This document shows, in pieces, positions 20,300 through 28,760 of a stretch of 64,000 nt of DNA. The first letter of the stretch is position 1. Each line of letters starts with the position of its first letter. A program made the translations under genes and the position numbers. A model generated the notes under the pieces. That model searched no databases and was not told where the DNA came from. It was given only the letters and a program-made list of their open reading frames with translations. Source of the DNA: JABRWC01 sp039961675 (GTDB taxonomy: Bacteria; Planctomycetota; Phycisphaerae; UBA1845; Fen-1342). The stretch is from the NCBI GenBank assembly GCA_039961675.1, contig JABRWC010000039.1, forward strand, positions 19,070 to 83,069. Direction: 5' to 3'.

Positions 20300-20665
20300 A
20301 TGTCGTCGCCTGCGGCGGCCGCGGACGGAAACGTGCAGCTCAGCATGTTCCCGGAGCAGCCGGAGTACAACCCGGACACCGAGTACCTGAGCGCGGCGCA
20401 GCTCGCGCCGGAGTTGCCCGGCGCGCCGCACCCCTCGACGCTCTCGCGCTGGGCGTTGCGCGGCGTGCTGGCGGGCGACGGAGTGCGGGTGCGGATGAAG
20501 GCTGTGAAGGTCGGCGCCCGGCTGCTGTTCACGCGCGCCTGGGCCGCGGACTTCCAGCGCGAGCTTACGGGCCGCAACCTGCGGCACGTCGAGCCCACGG
20601 CCAGGGAGCGCCGCAAGTCGACCTTCGACGCGGCAGCCGCCTACCTGAAACGGGCCGGCGCATGA
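20300..20665 (+). CDS. DUF1580-like HTH protein
   Basis: A 121-aa protein starts at ATG 20300 with AAGGG upstream. The core DTEYLSAAQLAPELPGAPHPSTLSRWALRGV...GARLLFTRAWAADFQREL (about residues 28-90) matches the pattern of the short HTH proteins (DUF1580 type) common in planctomycete mobile elements: an N-terminal helix-turn-helix, then a small wing that reads like an excisionase. Its stop overlaps the next gene's ATG (ATGA). It probably binds DNA and regulates early genes or excision. Confidence 0.6.
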   Translation: MSSPAAAADGNVQLSMFPEQPEYNPDTEYLSAAQLAPELPGAPHPSTLSRWALRGVLAGDGVRVRMKAVKVGARLLFTRAWAADFQRELTGRNLRHVEPTARERRKSTFDAAAAYLKRAGA

Positions 20666-21099
20666 AACGCAACTCGAACCGGCTGGGCCAGCTTGGGCTG
20701 TGCGGGAAGCTGTGCTTCTGCCGGGCCCGGGCGCGCTACAAGGCCTCGCGGGCGCGGTCGATCCACGGGCAGCCGGTACACGCGTATCACTGCGTCCGCT
20801 GCCACGCCTGGCACCTTGGAAGCCTGGTGAGCTGGAGCGAGACAATGGGGCATCGCGACCGGTGCGGCGAGCCGGGGCTGGTATGGACCCGCGTGCGGAG
20901 CGGCTGGTGGCGGACCTGCTGGCGCGGGATGTACGTCGAGCTGTTGCGCGAGGAGCCCGACGGCTGGCGCGTGCGGATCGGCGGGGACGAGGTGCAGCGC
21001 CGTGCCCCCTGGCCGCTGGGGGCCGCGAAGCGTTGGGCGCAGGCGGAGCTGCGCCGGCTGCTCTTCGGCCGCTACGTGGCCGCGGGCGGCCGGGCATGA
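20662..21099 (+). CDS. Zinc-ribbon phage protein, 145 aa
   Basis: The N-terminus reads LCFCRARARYKASRARSIHGQPVHAYHCVRCHAWHLG, a pattern (long basic helix, then CxxCxxWHL) repeatedly found in small phage zinc-ribbon proteins. The C-terminal 80 residues (VELLREEPDGWRVRIGGDEVQRRAPWPLGAAKRWAQAELRRLL) look like a separate small beta-alpha unit. ATG 20662 overlaps the previous stop by 4 nt. It is probably a nucleic-acid-binding early protein. Confidence 0.6.
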   Translation: MKRNSNRLGQLGLCGKLCFCRARARYKASRARSIHGQPVHAYHCVRCHAWHLGSLVSWSETMGHRDRCGEPGLVWTRVRSGWWRTCWRGMYVELLREEPDGWRVRIGGDEVQRRAPWPLGAAKRWAQAELRRLLFGRYVAAGGRA

Positions 21100-21159
21100 T
21101 CTGACGCAGTTCAAGACCGTCTGATCCGCGCTGCAACCGATCGAAGGGACCGACTGCCC

Positions 21160-22200
21160 ATGGCCGAGGAGCAGGAACGTGCGCTCTACATCGCCTACTG
21201 GCATGACCAGGTGCGCGGGTTTGAGGGCCGCGATCCGCGCAGCCGCAACGGGCCGCCGTCCGGGCCGCTCTCCTGGTACCGGGCCAACGTGCACACCGGG
21301 CGGAAGCGGCGGGCATTGTTCGAACGATTCGGCGAGCCGGCCGGGCGGGCGATGATCGGCTACTACGACCACATCTGTCAGCTCAGCACGGCGCAGCCGA
21401 TCGCGCGGCGCGGCTATCTGATCAACCAGTTCGGCACGCCATACCGCCTCGAGCAGCTTCCGCTGGCGCTGGAGTGCCTGAAGGAAAGCGAGGAGTTCGC
21501 CCGCGACTGCATCGAGAACCTGATCGCCGCCGGCTGGCTGGTCTGGCGGCCCTGGCCGCCCGACGCGACTTCGGCTCGTGAAATACCGAGAAGCCGCGCG
21601 TCGGACGGAGAGGCGGGACCTGGGGTGCCCGACGCGACTTCGGCTCGTGAAATACCGAGAAGCCGCGCGTCGAACCAACAGCGCGTGAACCGCGCGTACG
21701 TCGCGCGTGAACAGCGCGTGAACCGCGCGTACCAAGAAGCAGAAGCAGAAGCAGAAGCAGCAGAAGGAGAAGGAGAATTAGAAGCAGAAGCAGACGCGCG
21801 GGCCCGCGCGCGAGCCGACCCCGCCGCGACCCAGGGGCCTGCTGCCGCTGCTTTTCAATTCGGGTTTGAGACTGCTGCTTCTGCTTCGGAGTCGGCCCAG
21901 TCCGGCGCCGCGCTGCCCGACGATGACCTACGGGCGCGCCGCAGGATCGGACTGTTGCGGCTGGTCGGCTTCTCTGAGCGGCAGGCGACGCGCCTGCTGT
22001 CCGAGCACGACGTCGCCTTGGAGACGATCCAGACCTACGTCGAGTGGGCGGCGGCGAAGGAGTGGGCCAAGACACTCCACAGCTCGCCGGGCGCGTTCGT
22101 CCGCAGAGCGATCGAGTTCCGTTACACGTCGCCGCCGGCGGAGTTGGAGCGGTACCGCGCCGCCCGGAGCCGGGGGCGCGGCTCAGGAGGTTTCACGTGA
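21160..22200 (+). CDS. Replication-initiator-like protein with internal DNA repeats
   Basis: A 346-aa protein. The N-terminal 130 residues look like a winged-helix, DnaT/O-like replication domain (WYRANVHTGRKRRALFERFGEPAGRAMIGYYDHICQLS...CIENLIAAGWLVWRPW). Residues about 133-220 are low complexity: PDATSAREIPRSRAS occurs twice with 23-aa spacing, QRVNRAY twice, then an EAEAEA tract. The C-terminus (RIGLLRLVGFSERQATRLLSEHDVALETIQTYVEWA) is helical. The middle is encoded by strong DNA repeats (21558-21732) and a purine-rich strand, the same layout as lambda O with its internal origin. Its TGA overlaps the ParB-like GTG. The initiator role is inferred from layout, not from a family match. Confidence 0.55.
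   Translation: MAEEQERALYIAYWHDQVRGFEGRDPRSRNGPPSGPLSWYRANVHTGRKRRALFERFGEPAGRAMIGYYDHICQLSTAQPIARRGYLINQFGTPYRLEQLPLALECLKESEEFARDCIENLIAAGWLVWRPWPPDATSAREIPRSRASDGEAGPGVPDATSAREIPRSRASNQQRVNRAYVAREQRVNRAYQEAEAEAEAAEGEGELEAEADARARARADPAATQGPAAAAFQFGFETAASASESAQSGAALPDDDLRARRRIGLLRLVGFSERQATRLLSEHDVALETIQTYVEWAAAKEWAKTLHSSPGAFVRRAIEFRYTSPPAELERYRAARSRGRGSGGFT
21558..21732 (+). repeat. Origin-like repeats inside the initiator gene
   Basis: A 46-bp unit occurs twice, exactly (21558-21603 and 21627-21672). Each copy has internal dyad symmetry (CGACGCG...CGCGTCG outside, CGGCT...AGCCG inside). A 23-bp unit (AACAGCGCGTGAACCGCGC followed by GTAC) follows twice, at 21677-21699 and 21710-21732. Immediately downstream, about 21733-21800, the plus strand is almost purely purine plus C (GAAGCA repeats, GGAGAAGGAG). 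Iterons followed by a strand-biased tract within an initiator gene recall the lambda origin. Confidence 0.6.
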
Positions 22201-24113
22201 GCACAAAGGCTGTTTCGGCCGTCCCCAGGCCCGTGGAGCATTCGGACTGGGACAAATCCAGTCGGCAGCTGGTTGCGCTTGCCGGCGGACCGGCAATCGC
22301 GGAATCCGCCGCGTCTGGCGCGGCTCATCCGCCCATGGAGACGGGCAGGAGCCGGGTCACGATCACGCACCTGGCGCTCGATCGGCTCATTCCCACCGCG
22401 GATAACCCGCGGGTTATCCGCGAGGACGCGGCGTTCGCGGAACTGGTGCAGAGCGTCCGCAGCCAGGGCGTGCTCCAGCCGCTGATTGCCCGGCCGGTGA
22501 ATGACGCCCTGGCCGAGGCCCTGACCAGACCCGAAGCAGCCGCCCGCGGGCCGCTCTATGACCTGCGCGCCGGCCATCGCCGGCTGCTCGCCGCCAAGGC
22601 GGCTGGCTTGGCGACCGTCCCGGTGATTGTGCGAGAGATGGACGACCGCACCGCCATGGAGGTGACGATCGCCGAAAACCTCCAGCGGGAGAACCTCCAG
22701 CCGCTCGAGGAGGCGAACGGCATCCGCAGAATGCTCGAGCTGGGCTGGACGCCCGAGGCGATCGGCGAGCGGTTCGGCAAGACGCCGGCCTGGGTCGCCA
22801 AGCGGTCGCGGCTGAACGACCTCTCGCCGGCGTGGAAGAAGGCGCTCTCGGACGACAGGGAGCACGTCTCGACCTGGCCCGCGGCGCTGCTGGACCAGGT
22901 CGCGCGCCTGCCGGCCGCGTCGCAGGACCAGCTGCTCGAGCGCTTGAGCGGCGGGCGCTTCAGCGAATTCCCGCGGCTCCCAGGCCAGAAGGGGGCGATC
23001 CCGACCTCGGCCGAGCTGAACCGTTTTCTGGCCGCACAGATCCTGCGCACGCTCCGCGGCGCGCCCTGGAAGCTGGACGACTTCGCGCTGCTGCCGGCGG
23101 CCGGAGCCTGCGCGAACTGCCCGAAGCGCTCCAGCGCGCAGCCGCTGCTGTTCGACGACCTGGACGACGGCGCGAAACGCGGCCGGACCGACAAGCTCGG
23201 GCACGACCGCTGCCTGGACTCCGCCTGCTATCAGGCCAAGCTCGACGCGCACGTCCGCCGGCGGATCGATGCACTCAAGGCCGAGCACAAGCGCGTGCTT
23301 CCGGTCGTCGAGGATGGCGACGGCGGCCTGGACTACCGGGAGCGACAGGCGTTGAAGAAACGTTTCCCGGACCTGGCCGAGAGCTATGGTTGGCAGCCGA
23401 CGCCGAAGCCGGGCGAGCAGGGCGCCGTGTGCGGCGTGATCATCCACGGCCCGGCCGCGGGCACGGAGCGCTGGGTCTGGAACAACGGCCAGCAGCCTGC
23501 GCCTCAGAAGGGCCCGGGGCACGGGAAACGCGAGGCGAGCAAGCCGACGCCGCTGGCCGAGCGGCGCAAGGCGCTGAGCGCCCGGCGGGCGGCGCACGTC
23601 ATCACGGCGATCCGGGAGCGGTTGGACAAGCTGGAGAGGGGGACAGCCGCTCTGCCCAAGGCGCTCACTGCTCCGGCGCGGGCGATCGCGTTGGCGGCCA
23701 TCTTCGGGACCAGCGAGAAGCAGGATTCCGGGCATAACCGTGCGGCCGCGGCCAGTGACTGGAACCGGCTGGACGCCGGACGGGACTGCGGGCCGGCCGA
23801 GCTGGTCAGGTGCGTGCTGCCGGTGCTGCACACGCGGCTGAACTACTTCAATGGCGAGGCGGCGCTGCAACGGATCGCGGACGCGCGGCGCATCGCGGCG
23901 CTGATCGAGATGGACTACGCCGGACTGGAGCGCGAGGCGGCGGAGGCGATCCCGACGCCGAAGGGTTGGGCGAGTCTGAGGCCCGACGGCACGCCCAAGG
24001 CCGCGGCCGGAACTAAGGACGGGCAGCAGGCGAATAGCGACCGGATGAAGAACGTCTCCCTGCGGCGATCCAAGGCCAGGCCGACGCGGGCCGTGGCGGA
24101 GGACTCGCCGTGA
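22197..24113 (+). CDS. ParB/Spo0J-like DNA-binding protein, 638 aa
   Basis: The start is GTG 22197 (AGGAGG 6 nt upstream, overlapping the previous TGA). A ParB N-terminal nucleotide-binding domain spans about residues 55-150 (LIPTADNPRVIREDAAFAELVQSVRSQGVLQPLIARP...YDLRAGHRRLLAAKAAG...TIAENLQRENLQPLEEANGI). A KorB/ParB-like HTH follows (TPEAIGERFGKTPAWVAKRSRL). A long C-terminal extension has a Cys cluster (CANCPKRSSAQPLLFDD...DRCLDSACYQAKLDAHV). This ParB-plus-Cys architecture occurs in integrative elements, where it is thought to act in replication or partition. A 26-bp palindrome lies in its own 5' coding region. Confidence 0.8.
   Translation: MSTKAVSAVPRPVEHSDWDKSSRQLVALAGGPAIAESAASGAAHPPMETGRSRVTITHLALDRLIPTADNPRVIREDAAFAELVQSVRSQGVLQPLIARPVNDALAEALTRPEAAARGPLYDLRAGHRRLLAAKAAGLATVPVIVREMDDRTAMEVTIAENLQRENLQPLEEANGIRRMLELGWTPEAIGERFGKTPAWVAKRSRLNDLSPAWKKALSDDREHVSTWPAALLDQVARLPAASQDQLLERLSGGRFSEFPRLPGQKGAIPTSAELNRFLAAQILRTLRGAPWKLDDFALLPAAGACANCPKRSSAQPLLFDDLDDGAKRGRTDKLGHDRCLDSACYQAKLDAHVRRRIDALKAEHKRVLPVVEDGDGGLDYRERQALKKRFPDLAESYGWQPTPKPGEQGAVCGVIIHGPAAGTERWVWNNGQQPAPQKGPGHGKREASKPTPLAERRKALSARRAAHVITAIRERLDKLERGTAALPKALTAPARAIALAAIFGTSEKQDSGHNRAAAASDWNRLDAGRDCGPAELVRCVLPVLHTRLNYFNGEAALQRIADARRIAALIEMDYAGLEREAAEAIPTPKGWASLRPDGTPKAAAGTKDGQQANSDRMKNVSLRRSKARPTRAVAEDSP
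22397..22422. promoter_or_regulatory. Perfect 26-bp palindrome within the ParB-like gene
   Basis: The arms are CGCGGATAACCCG and its exact complement, with no spacer. The palindrome is read through as part of the sequence ADNPRVIRE. It sits about 200 bp into the gene. Being inside a ParB-like gene, it is a candidate centromere-like (parS-type) or autoregulatory site, although its sequence differs from the classical parS consensus. Confidence 0.55.
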
Positions 24114-24829
24114 AGCGTTTCGCCCGCTGGAGCGAGTTCGAACGCTGGCTGCTGCGCCAGGTCTATCCGAGCCTCGGGCTGGCGGTCGCGGCGCGCATCC
24201 TCGGGCGAACGATCGGCGCCACCGGATACCAGGCGCACGCGCTGCGCCTGCGGAGCATCAATCCGCACCAGCGCGGCAGCCGGATGCTGCGCGATTCGGC
24301 GAAGCTACGGACGTTTCGGCGGCTGCACGCGGCCGGCTGGAGCGACGCCGAGATCGCCCAGCGGCTGGGCGTCGACCGGCACGCCGTCTGCGACCTGCGG
24401 CACCAGCTCGGCATGCCGAGCAACGCGTACAGCGCCAGGCGCCGCCGGCGGGTTGCACGCCAGACGCGAATGCAGCTTCGCCGGGCCGGCCTGCGGTCGC
24501 TTGCCGAGCTGCGAATCAAGGCGCATCGCGAGTTCGCGCGGCGCTCGGGATGGCCAGAGGACCTGCGGTTCCGCGCCGTGCAGATCCTCAACGCGCTCTG
24601 GGAGCGCGGTCCGATGACACGTATGGAGATCGCAGCCGCCACCGGAATGCCCTGGAAGGGCGCGAAGGGATCTCTGGCCAGCAATGATCCGGAAGGCTCG
24701 TACCTGGCCCACCTGATGAAGCGCGGACTCGTCGTGTGCGTGCCGCGTTGCGTCGGCGGCCGCGGCCGGGGCCGCAACGTGTCGGTCTACACCTTGCCCA
24801 TGACGATCTCGCGGAGGACTCCAGCATGA
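24110..24829 (+). CDS. HTH DNA-binding protein, 239 aa
   Basis: GTG 24110 overlaps the ParB-like gene's stop (GTGA). The protein is very basic. A clear helix-turn-helix is at about residues 75-103 (GWSDAEIAQRLGVDRHAVCDLRHQLGMPSN), preceded by a SANT/Myb-like opening (RWSEFERWLLRQVYPSLGLAVAARILGRT). The C-terminus has a winged-helix feel (MTRMEIAAATGMPWKGAKGSLASNDPEGSYLAHLMKRGLV). It is probably a regulator or replication accessory protein. Confidence 0.6.
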   Translation: MKRFARWSEFERWLLRQVYPSLGLAVAARILGRTIGATGYQAHALRLRSINPHQRGSRMLRDSAKLRTFRRLHAAGWSDAEIAQRLGVDRHAVCDLRHQLGMPSNAYSARRRRRVARQTRMQLRRAGLRSLAELRIKAHREFARRSGWPEDLRFRAVQILNALWERGPMTRMEIAAATGMPWKGAKGSLASNDPEGSYLAHLMKRGLVVCVPRCVGGRGRGRNVSVYTLPMTISRRTPA

Positions 24830-25209
24830 GCGCTAAGTTGACGACGTCCGATCTGGCCCGTCAGGAGACCGCGGTCATGCCGCCCTGGATGGCCGCGATG
24901 CGCAAGGCGGCAATGGGCGCGATCAGCGAGCAGGACGTTCAAGCGATCGTCCGCGCACAGATTGAGGCCGCCAAGCAGGGCGATCGGCACGCGATCAAGT
25001 TCGTGTTCGACTACATCCTGGGCGGGAACACCATGAAAGGCGGGACCTTCGTGCAGAACAACTTCTACGGCCGCCCGGACGACGATCCGGCGGCTCCGAC
25101 GGACCAGGTGCCCGGGACGAACGGCAAGCTGCGGACGATGCAGCGGCGGAAGGAAGCTGGACTGCCGCTCTGCGATCCGCGTGACAGAGCGAATGTGAAC
25201 CTCGACTGA
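24826..25209 (+). CDS. Small helical phage protein, 127 aa
   Basis: ATG 24826 overlaps the previous TGA. The central segment (EQDVQAIVRAQIEAAKQGDRHAIKFVFDYILGG) resembles the helical repeat seen in many small phage proteins of the DUF5681 type, found beside terminase or replication genes. The C-terminus is disordered and charged. The gene lies 9 bp upstream of the ATPase. No function is assigned. Confidence 0.5.
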   Translation: MSAKLTTSDLARQETAVMPPWMAAMRKAAMGAISEQDVQAIVRAQIEAAKQGDRHAIKFVFDYILGGNTMKGGTFVQNNFYGRPDDDPAAPTDQVPGTNGKLRTMQRRKEAGLPLCDPRDRANVNLD

Positions 25210-25218
25210 GCGGGTGGG

Positions 25219-27090
25219 ATGGGCGGTCCGCTTCACATCGGGACGACATGCGAGCACCGGCCGCGCGAGCTGCATATCGACGCGGATGTGCAGACCCTGA
25301 CGACGGCGATCCTCGGGATTCGCGGCAGCGGGAAGACCAACACCGCCGGCGTGATCGTGGAGGGCCTGCTCGCCCTGGATAGGCAGATCCTCGTAATCGA
25401 CCCGACCGACGCATGGTGGGGACTGCGCCACTCCGCGGACGGCAAGCGGCCGGGATTCCCCGTGGTCGTTTGCGGCGGCCCGCAGGGCCAGTTGCCGCTC
25501 CGGGAGCAGGACGGCGCTACGTTCGCGAACTTCGTGGCCACGCGGCCGGCGACGCTGATCCTCTCGCTGCGGCACCTGCGCAAGGGCGCGCAGCGTCGCT
25601 TCGTCACAGAGTTCGCCGAGCAGCTCTACCACCGCAAGGGCGAGCGTGCGAACGCGAGGCCGGTCCTGATCGTGATCGACGAGTGCGACCTATTCATCCC
25701 GCAGCGCGTCGCCGGCGGAGAGGCGCGCATGGTGGGCTCGATCGAGGATCTCGTCCGCCGCGGCCGGCTGGCTGGCATCGGCGTCATGCTGATCAGCCAG
25801 CGCGCCGCGAGCATCAACAAGGACGTGCTGACGCAGATCGAGCTGCTTGTGGCGCACCGGCACACGTCGCCGCAGGACCGCGCGGCGCTGCGGGAATGGG
25901 TGCGGGCGCACGACACCGAGGCGCGCGGGCAGGAATTCGAGGGCGGACTCGCGGCCCTGGGGCGGGGCGAGGCCTGGTTCTGGTCTCCGAGCTGGCTGGA
26001 TCTTTTCGTCCGCGCCGCTGTGAAGAAGAAGACCAGCTACGACTCATCGGCGACGCCGTCCGGCGCCAGGTTCGCGGCGCCGACAGCCGCGGACGAGGTC
26101 GACCTCGACGCGCTGCGCGCCGAACTCGGCGAGGCGATCGCCGAGGCCGATGCGATCGATCCTCGGAAGCTGCGCGCCCGGATCGCCGAGCTGGAGCGGG
26201 AGATCGCGCAGGCGGCACGGCGCACGCCGGCCGTCCCGGCGGTCGCTCCGGCGGCGCTCAAACGGATCGACACCACGGCCGAGCGTCTCGCAGTTGGGCT
26301 CACGAAGCTGACCCAACGGCTCGAGGCCGGCCTGCAAGAGCTTCGCGGCATGACGGAGCGTCTGGTCGCAACGATCGAGCGATTGCGGCCGATCCCGGAC
26401 GCTGCCACATCGTCGCCCCGCCTCCTCAACGCGCCGGCCATCCATGCCGAGCGGGATCGCCCGTCGGACGCGGGCGGCGCCGCCGCGAACGGCGAACTGA
26501 GCGCGTACGCACGCGAGCTGCTCCGCGTGCTGATCGATCGTTCCCCTCACGCTACGACCGAGGCGCAGCTCTCCACGCTGTCGGGCAAATCGCGCCGCAG
26601 CTCGCAGTTCGACGCGCAGCTTCGCCATTTGACGAGCCGCGGCTTGGTGGAGCGGCATCGCGGTTCACGCGGCGCTGAATTCCGCGCGACAGCAGCGGCC
26701 GCGGCGCACTTTCCCGGCTACGTCCCGCCGCCGGCTGCGGGTCCAGTTGCGCTGCAAGACTGGCTCCGCAAGCTGGCGGCATATGAACGGTTGCTGCTGG
26801 AGAAGCTTGCGGCGAGCTGGCCGGAGCAGAACGTCTTTCGACGATGCGCGCGTTCCTCTCATCCGCCTCGGCCAGGGCGATTACCAACGCGACGTTTTTC
26901 CGGAGGACCTGGGCATGTTCGGCGGCAATGGCAAGGTTTCAAAGCTCGACCTGCGATTCCTGGTCCGCGAACCCGCGGGCACTTATCACGGCAAGGCGAA
27001 GGACTTCCTGTCGGCGCACGCACTCGCGGAGTTTCGGCGCTGTCCGCTGCTCTACCGCAAGAAGGAGCTCGGCCTGGTGCCCGAGCGTGA
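25219..27090 (+). CDS. HerA/FtsK-like ATPase, C-terminus disrupted
   Basis: This is a probable DNA translocase or helicase of the phage replication-recombination module. Walker A is GIRGSGKT (about residues 33-40), Walker B is VLIVIDECDLF (about 149-159), and a sensor-like VMLISQR follows. A coiled-coil-prone segment (300-400) leads to a winged-helix region (about 430-535). Up to SWPE (codon ending 26826) the protein looks normal. Beyond it the frame reads Arg/Pro-rich sequence to 27090 with no protein character. The missing end (AQSREDLAAAAGRSVKSSAF...) occurs in the same style at 28555-28701, so a 1.7-kb segment appears to interrupt the gene. The truncated form may still have ATPase activity. 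Confidence 0.75.
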   Translation: MGGPLHIGTTCEHRPRELHIDADVQTLTTAILGIRGSGKTNTAGVIVEGLLALDRQILVIDPTDAWWGLRHSADGKRPGFPVVVCGGPQGQLPLREQDGATFANFVATRPATLILSLRHLRKGAQRRFVTEFAEQLYHRKGERANARPVLIVIDECDLFIPQRVAGGEARMVGSIEDLVRRGRLAGIGVMLISQRAASINKDVLTQIELLVAHRHTSPQDRAALREWVRAHDTEARGQEFEGGLAALGRGEAWFWSPSWLDLFVRAAVKKKTSYDSSATPSGARFAAPTAADEVDLDALRAELGEAIAEADAIDPRKLRARIAELEREIAQAARRTPAVPAVAPAALKRIDTTAERLAVGLTKLTQRLEAGLQELRGMTERLVATIERLRPIPDAATSSPRLLNAPAIHAERDRPSDAGGAAANGELSAYARELLRVLIDRSPHATTEAQLSTLSGKSRRSSQFDAQLRHLTSRGLVERHRGSRGAEFRATAAAAAHFPGYVPPPAAGPVALQDWLRKLAAYERLLLEKLAASWPEQNVFRRCARSSHPPRPGRLPTRRFSGGPGHVRRQWQGFKARPAIPGPRTRGHLSRQGEGLPVGARTRGVSALSAALPQEGARPGARA

Positions 27091-27745
27091 CACGACGGCG
27101 TACATCGTCGATCGCGCGGCCCACGCCCTGATCCTGGAGGGCCGACAGCGCTACGAGCGCGAGTACGCCATCGGTGGATCGATCAATCCGAAAACGGGGC
27201 AGCCCTTCGGCTCGCTCACGAAGGCCTTCGCAGAGTGGGCCGAGCAGCAGAACAAGCCGGTCCTCAGCGACGCGCACGCCGCGCTGGTCGAACAGATGAC
27301 GGCGTCGGTGAAGGAGCACCAGGCCGCGCGCGACCTGCTGGCCGAGGGCGTGGCCGAGGGCGTGGTCCGCGGCGAGTACGCCGGGCACCGCTGCCAGGCT
27401 CGCATCGACTGGATCAACCCGCTCGGCGGCTGCGGCATCGTCGACCTGAAGACCGCCGACGAAATCGACTCATTCGAGTTTTCGATGCGCGCCTTCGGCT
27501 ACCTGCACCAGGTCGCGTTTTATCGCGCGCTGGTCGCACAGGCCTCGGGCCACGTCCTGCCGGTCCACATCGTCGCCGTCGAGAAGCGCGAGCCGTTCCG
27601 TACGGGCGTGTGGCGGATCGCGACGAAGGTGCTCGACGAGGCCCAGCGCGAGAACGAAGAAGCGATGGCCGATCTGCGGCGCTGCCGTGAGACGGGCAAC
27701 TGGTTCACACGCTACGAGTCGCTGCGGGTGGTCGAACGGCTGTGA
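26915..27745 (+). CDS. PD-(D/E)XK exonuclease, RecE/DUF3799-like
   Basis: A 276-aa protein starts at ATG 26915 (GGAGG 8 nt upstream). Its middle carries the PD-(D/E)XK core: HRCQARIDWINPLGGCGIVDLKTADEIDSF (Asp and D-x-K, about residues 155-185), then a Gln-Tyr-like helix YLHQVAFYRALV. The N-terminal LSAHALAEFRRCPLLYRKKELG is the substrate-binding helix of the RecE/DUF3799 group. With the following Sak4-like ATPase it forms a plausible phage recombination pair: 5'-3' end resection plus strand annealing or exchange. It begins inside the aberrant tail of the ATPase frame. Confidence 0.75.
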   Translation: MFGGNGKVSKLDLRFLVREPAGTYHGKAKDFLSAHALAEFRRCPLLYRKKELGLVPERDTTAYIVDRAAHALILEGRQRYEREYAIGGSINPKTGQPFGSLTKAFAEWAEQQNKPVLSDAHAALVEQMTASVKEHQAARDLLAEGVAEGVVRGEYAGHRCQARIDWINPLGGCGIVDLKTADEIDSFEFSMRAFGYLHQVAFYRALVAQASGHVLPVHIVAVEKREPFRTGVWRIATKVLDEAQRENEEAMADLRRCRETGNWFTRYESLRVVERL

Positions 27746-27883
27746 ACTCGGGCCTGGGGCCGGATGGCGTGGCCGGGGCGCATTCCAGCACCTCGCTCGA
27801 GCCCCGGCCGGGACTACCTGAGCCGGCCCCGCGCCCGAACGCACTGAGGACAACGTGACTGAACGAGGAAGGAGAACGATTCC

Positions 27884-28600
27884 ATGAAGTTGCTTGAACA
27901 AGTGCAACGCGGGCGTTTGGCGGCGCCGCGCCGCACGACGATTTACGGCCCGCACGGCGTCGGCAAGTCGACCTTCGGCGCGATGGCCGAGGCGCCGATC
28001 TTCATCCAGACCGAGGACGGTCTGACCAACATCGACTGCGAGCGCTTCCCGCTCGCGACGAAGTATGCCGACGTGATCGCGGCGCTGGGCGAGCTCTACA
28101 CCGAGCCGCACGAGTACCGCACCGTGGTCGTCGATTCCGCCGACTGGCTCGAGCGGCTGATCTGGGCCGAGGTGTGCCAGAAGCGCGGCGTCGAGTCGAT
28201 CGAGGACATCGGCTACGGCAAGGGGTATGTGTTCGCGCTGACGAACTGGCGCGAGGTGCTGGCTGGGCTTGACGCGCTGCGCAACGAGCGCGGGATGAAC
28301 ATTGTCCTGATCGCCCACGCGCAGATCGAGAAGTTCGCCAACCCCGAGACCGACACGTACGACCGCTACTCGCCGCGCTTGCAGAAGCTGGCGTCGGCCC
28401 TGGTGCAGGAGTGGTGCGACGACGTCCTGTTCGCGACGTACCGCATCCACACGAAGACCACGAACGAGGGCTTCGACCGCAAGCGCGTGCAGGGCATCGG
28501 CACCGGCGAGCGGATCATCCGCACCACCGAGCGTCCGGCGCACGTCGCCAAGAGGCGCAGTCGCGCGAGGACCTGGCGGCCGCGGCCGGCCGCAGCGTGA
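27884..28600 (+). CDS. Sak4-like RecA-fold recombinase, 3' truncated
   Basis: A 238-aa ATPase with Walker A YGPHGVGKST (residues 21-30) and Walker B YRTVVVDSADWLERL, the pattern of phage Sak4/RecA-core single-strand recombinases. A late motif, KRVQGIGTGERIIRTTERPAHVAK, is typical of the family. After HVAK (about residue 222) the frame reads RRSRARTWRPRPAAA and stops, where relatives continue with another several tens of residues. This truncation coincides with the junction at about 28552, where the C-terminal end of the ATPase resumes in another frame. The start follows GAAGGAGAA. Confidence 0.75.
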   Translation: MKLLEQVQRGRLAAPRRTTIYGPHGVGKSTFGAMAEAPIFIQTEDGLTNIDCERFPLATKYADVIAALGELYTEPHEYRTVVVDSADWLERLIWAEVCQKRGVESIEDIGYGKGYVFALTNWREVLAGLDALRNERGMNIVLIAHAQIEKFANPETDTYDRYSPRLQKLASALVQEWCDDVLFATYRIHTKTTNEGFDRKRVQGIGTGERIIRTTERPAHVAKRRSRARTWRPRPAAA

Positions 28601-28701
28601 AGAGCAGCGCGTTCGACCAGGCGCTACGCGACGTGGTCGGCCTGGGGCTGATCGAGAAGACGTCCGGCCAGTTCCGGGCGGCGGATCATTTCTTCGAGTG
28701 A
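28552..28701 (+). pseudogene. Detached C-terminus of the HerA/FtsK-like ATPase
   Basis: Frame EAQSREDLAAAAGRSVKSSAF...GLGLIEKTSGQFRAADHFFE is a winged-helix end without its own start. It begins at the GAG codon 28552-28554. Joining SWPE (ending 26826) to AQSRED (28555) gives one smooth reading frame, with GAG as a 3-nt microhomology at both junctions. I read it as the displaced end of the ATPase at 25219. A remnant of a second, deleted ATPase copy is the alternative. Confidence 0.6.
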
Positions 28702-28760
28702 CGTACATCGAGCGATCGAAAAGGCAGCGGAAGGTCGAGGACTTTCAGAGGAGATTGGAA

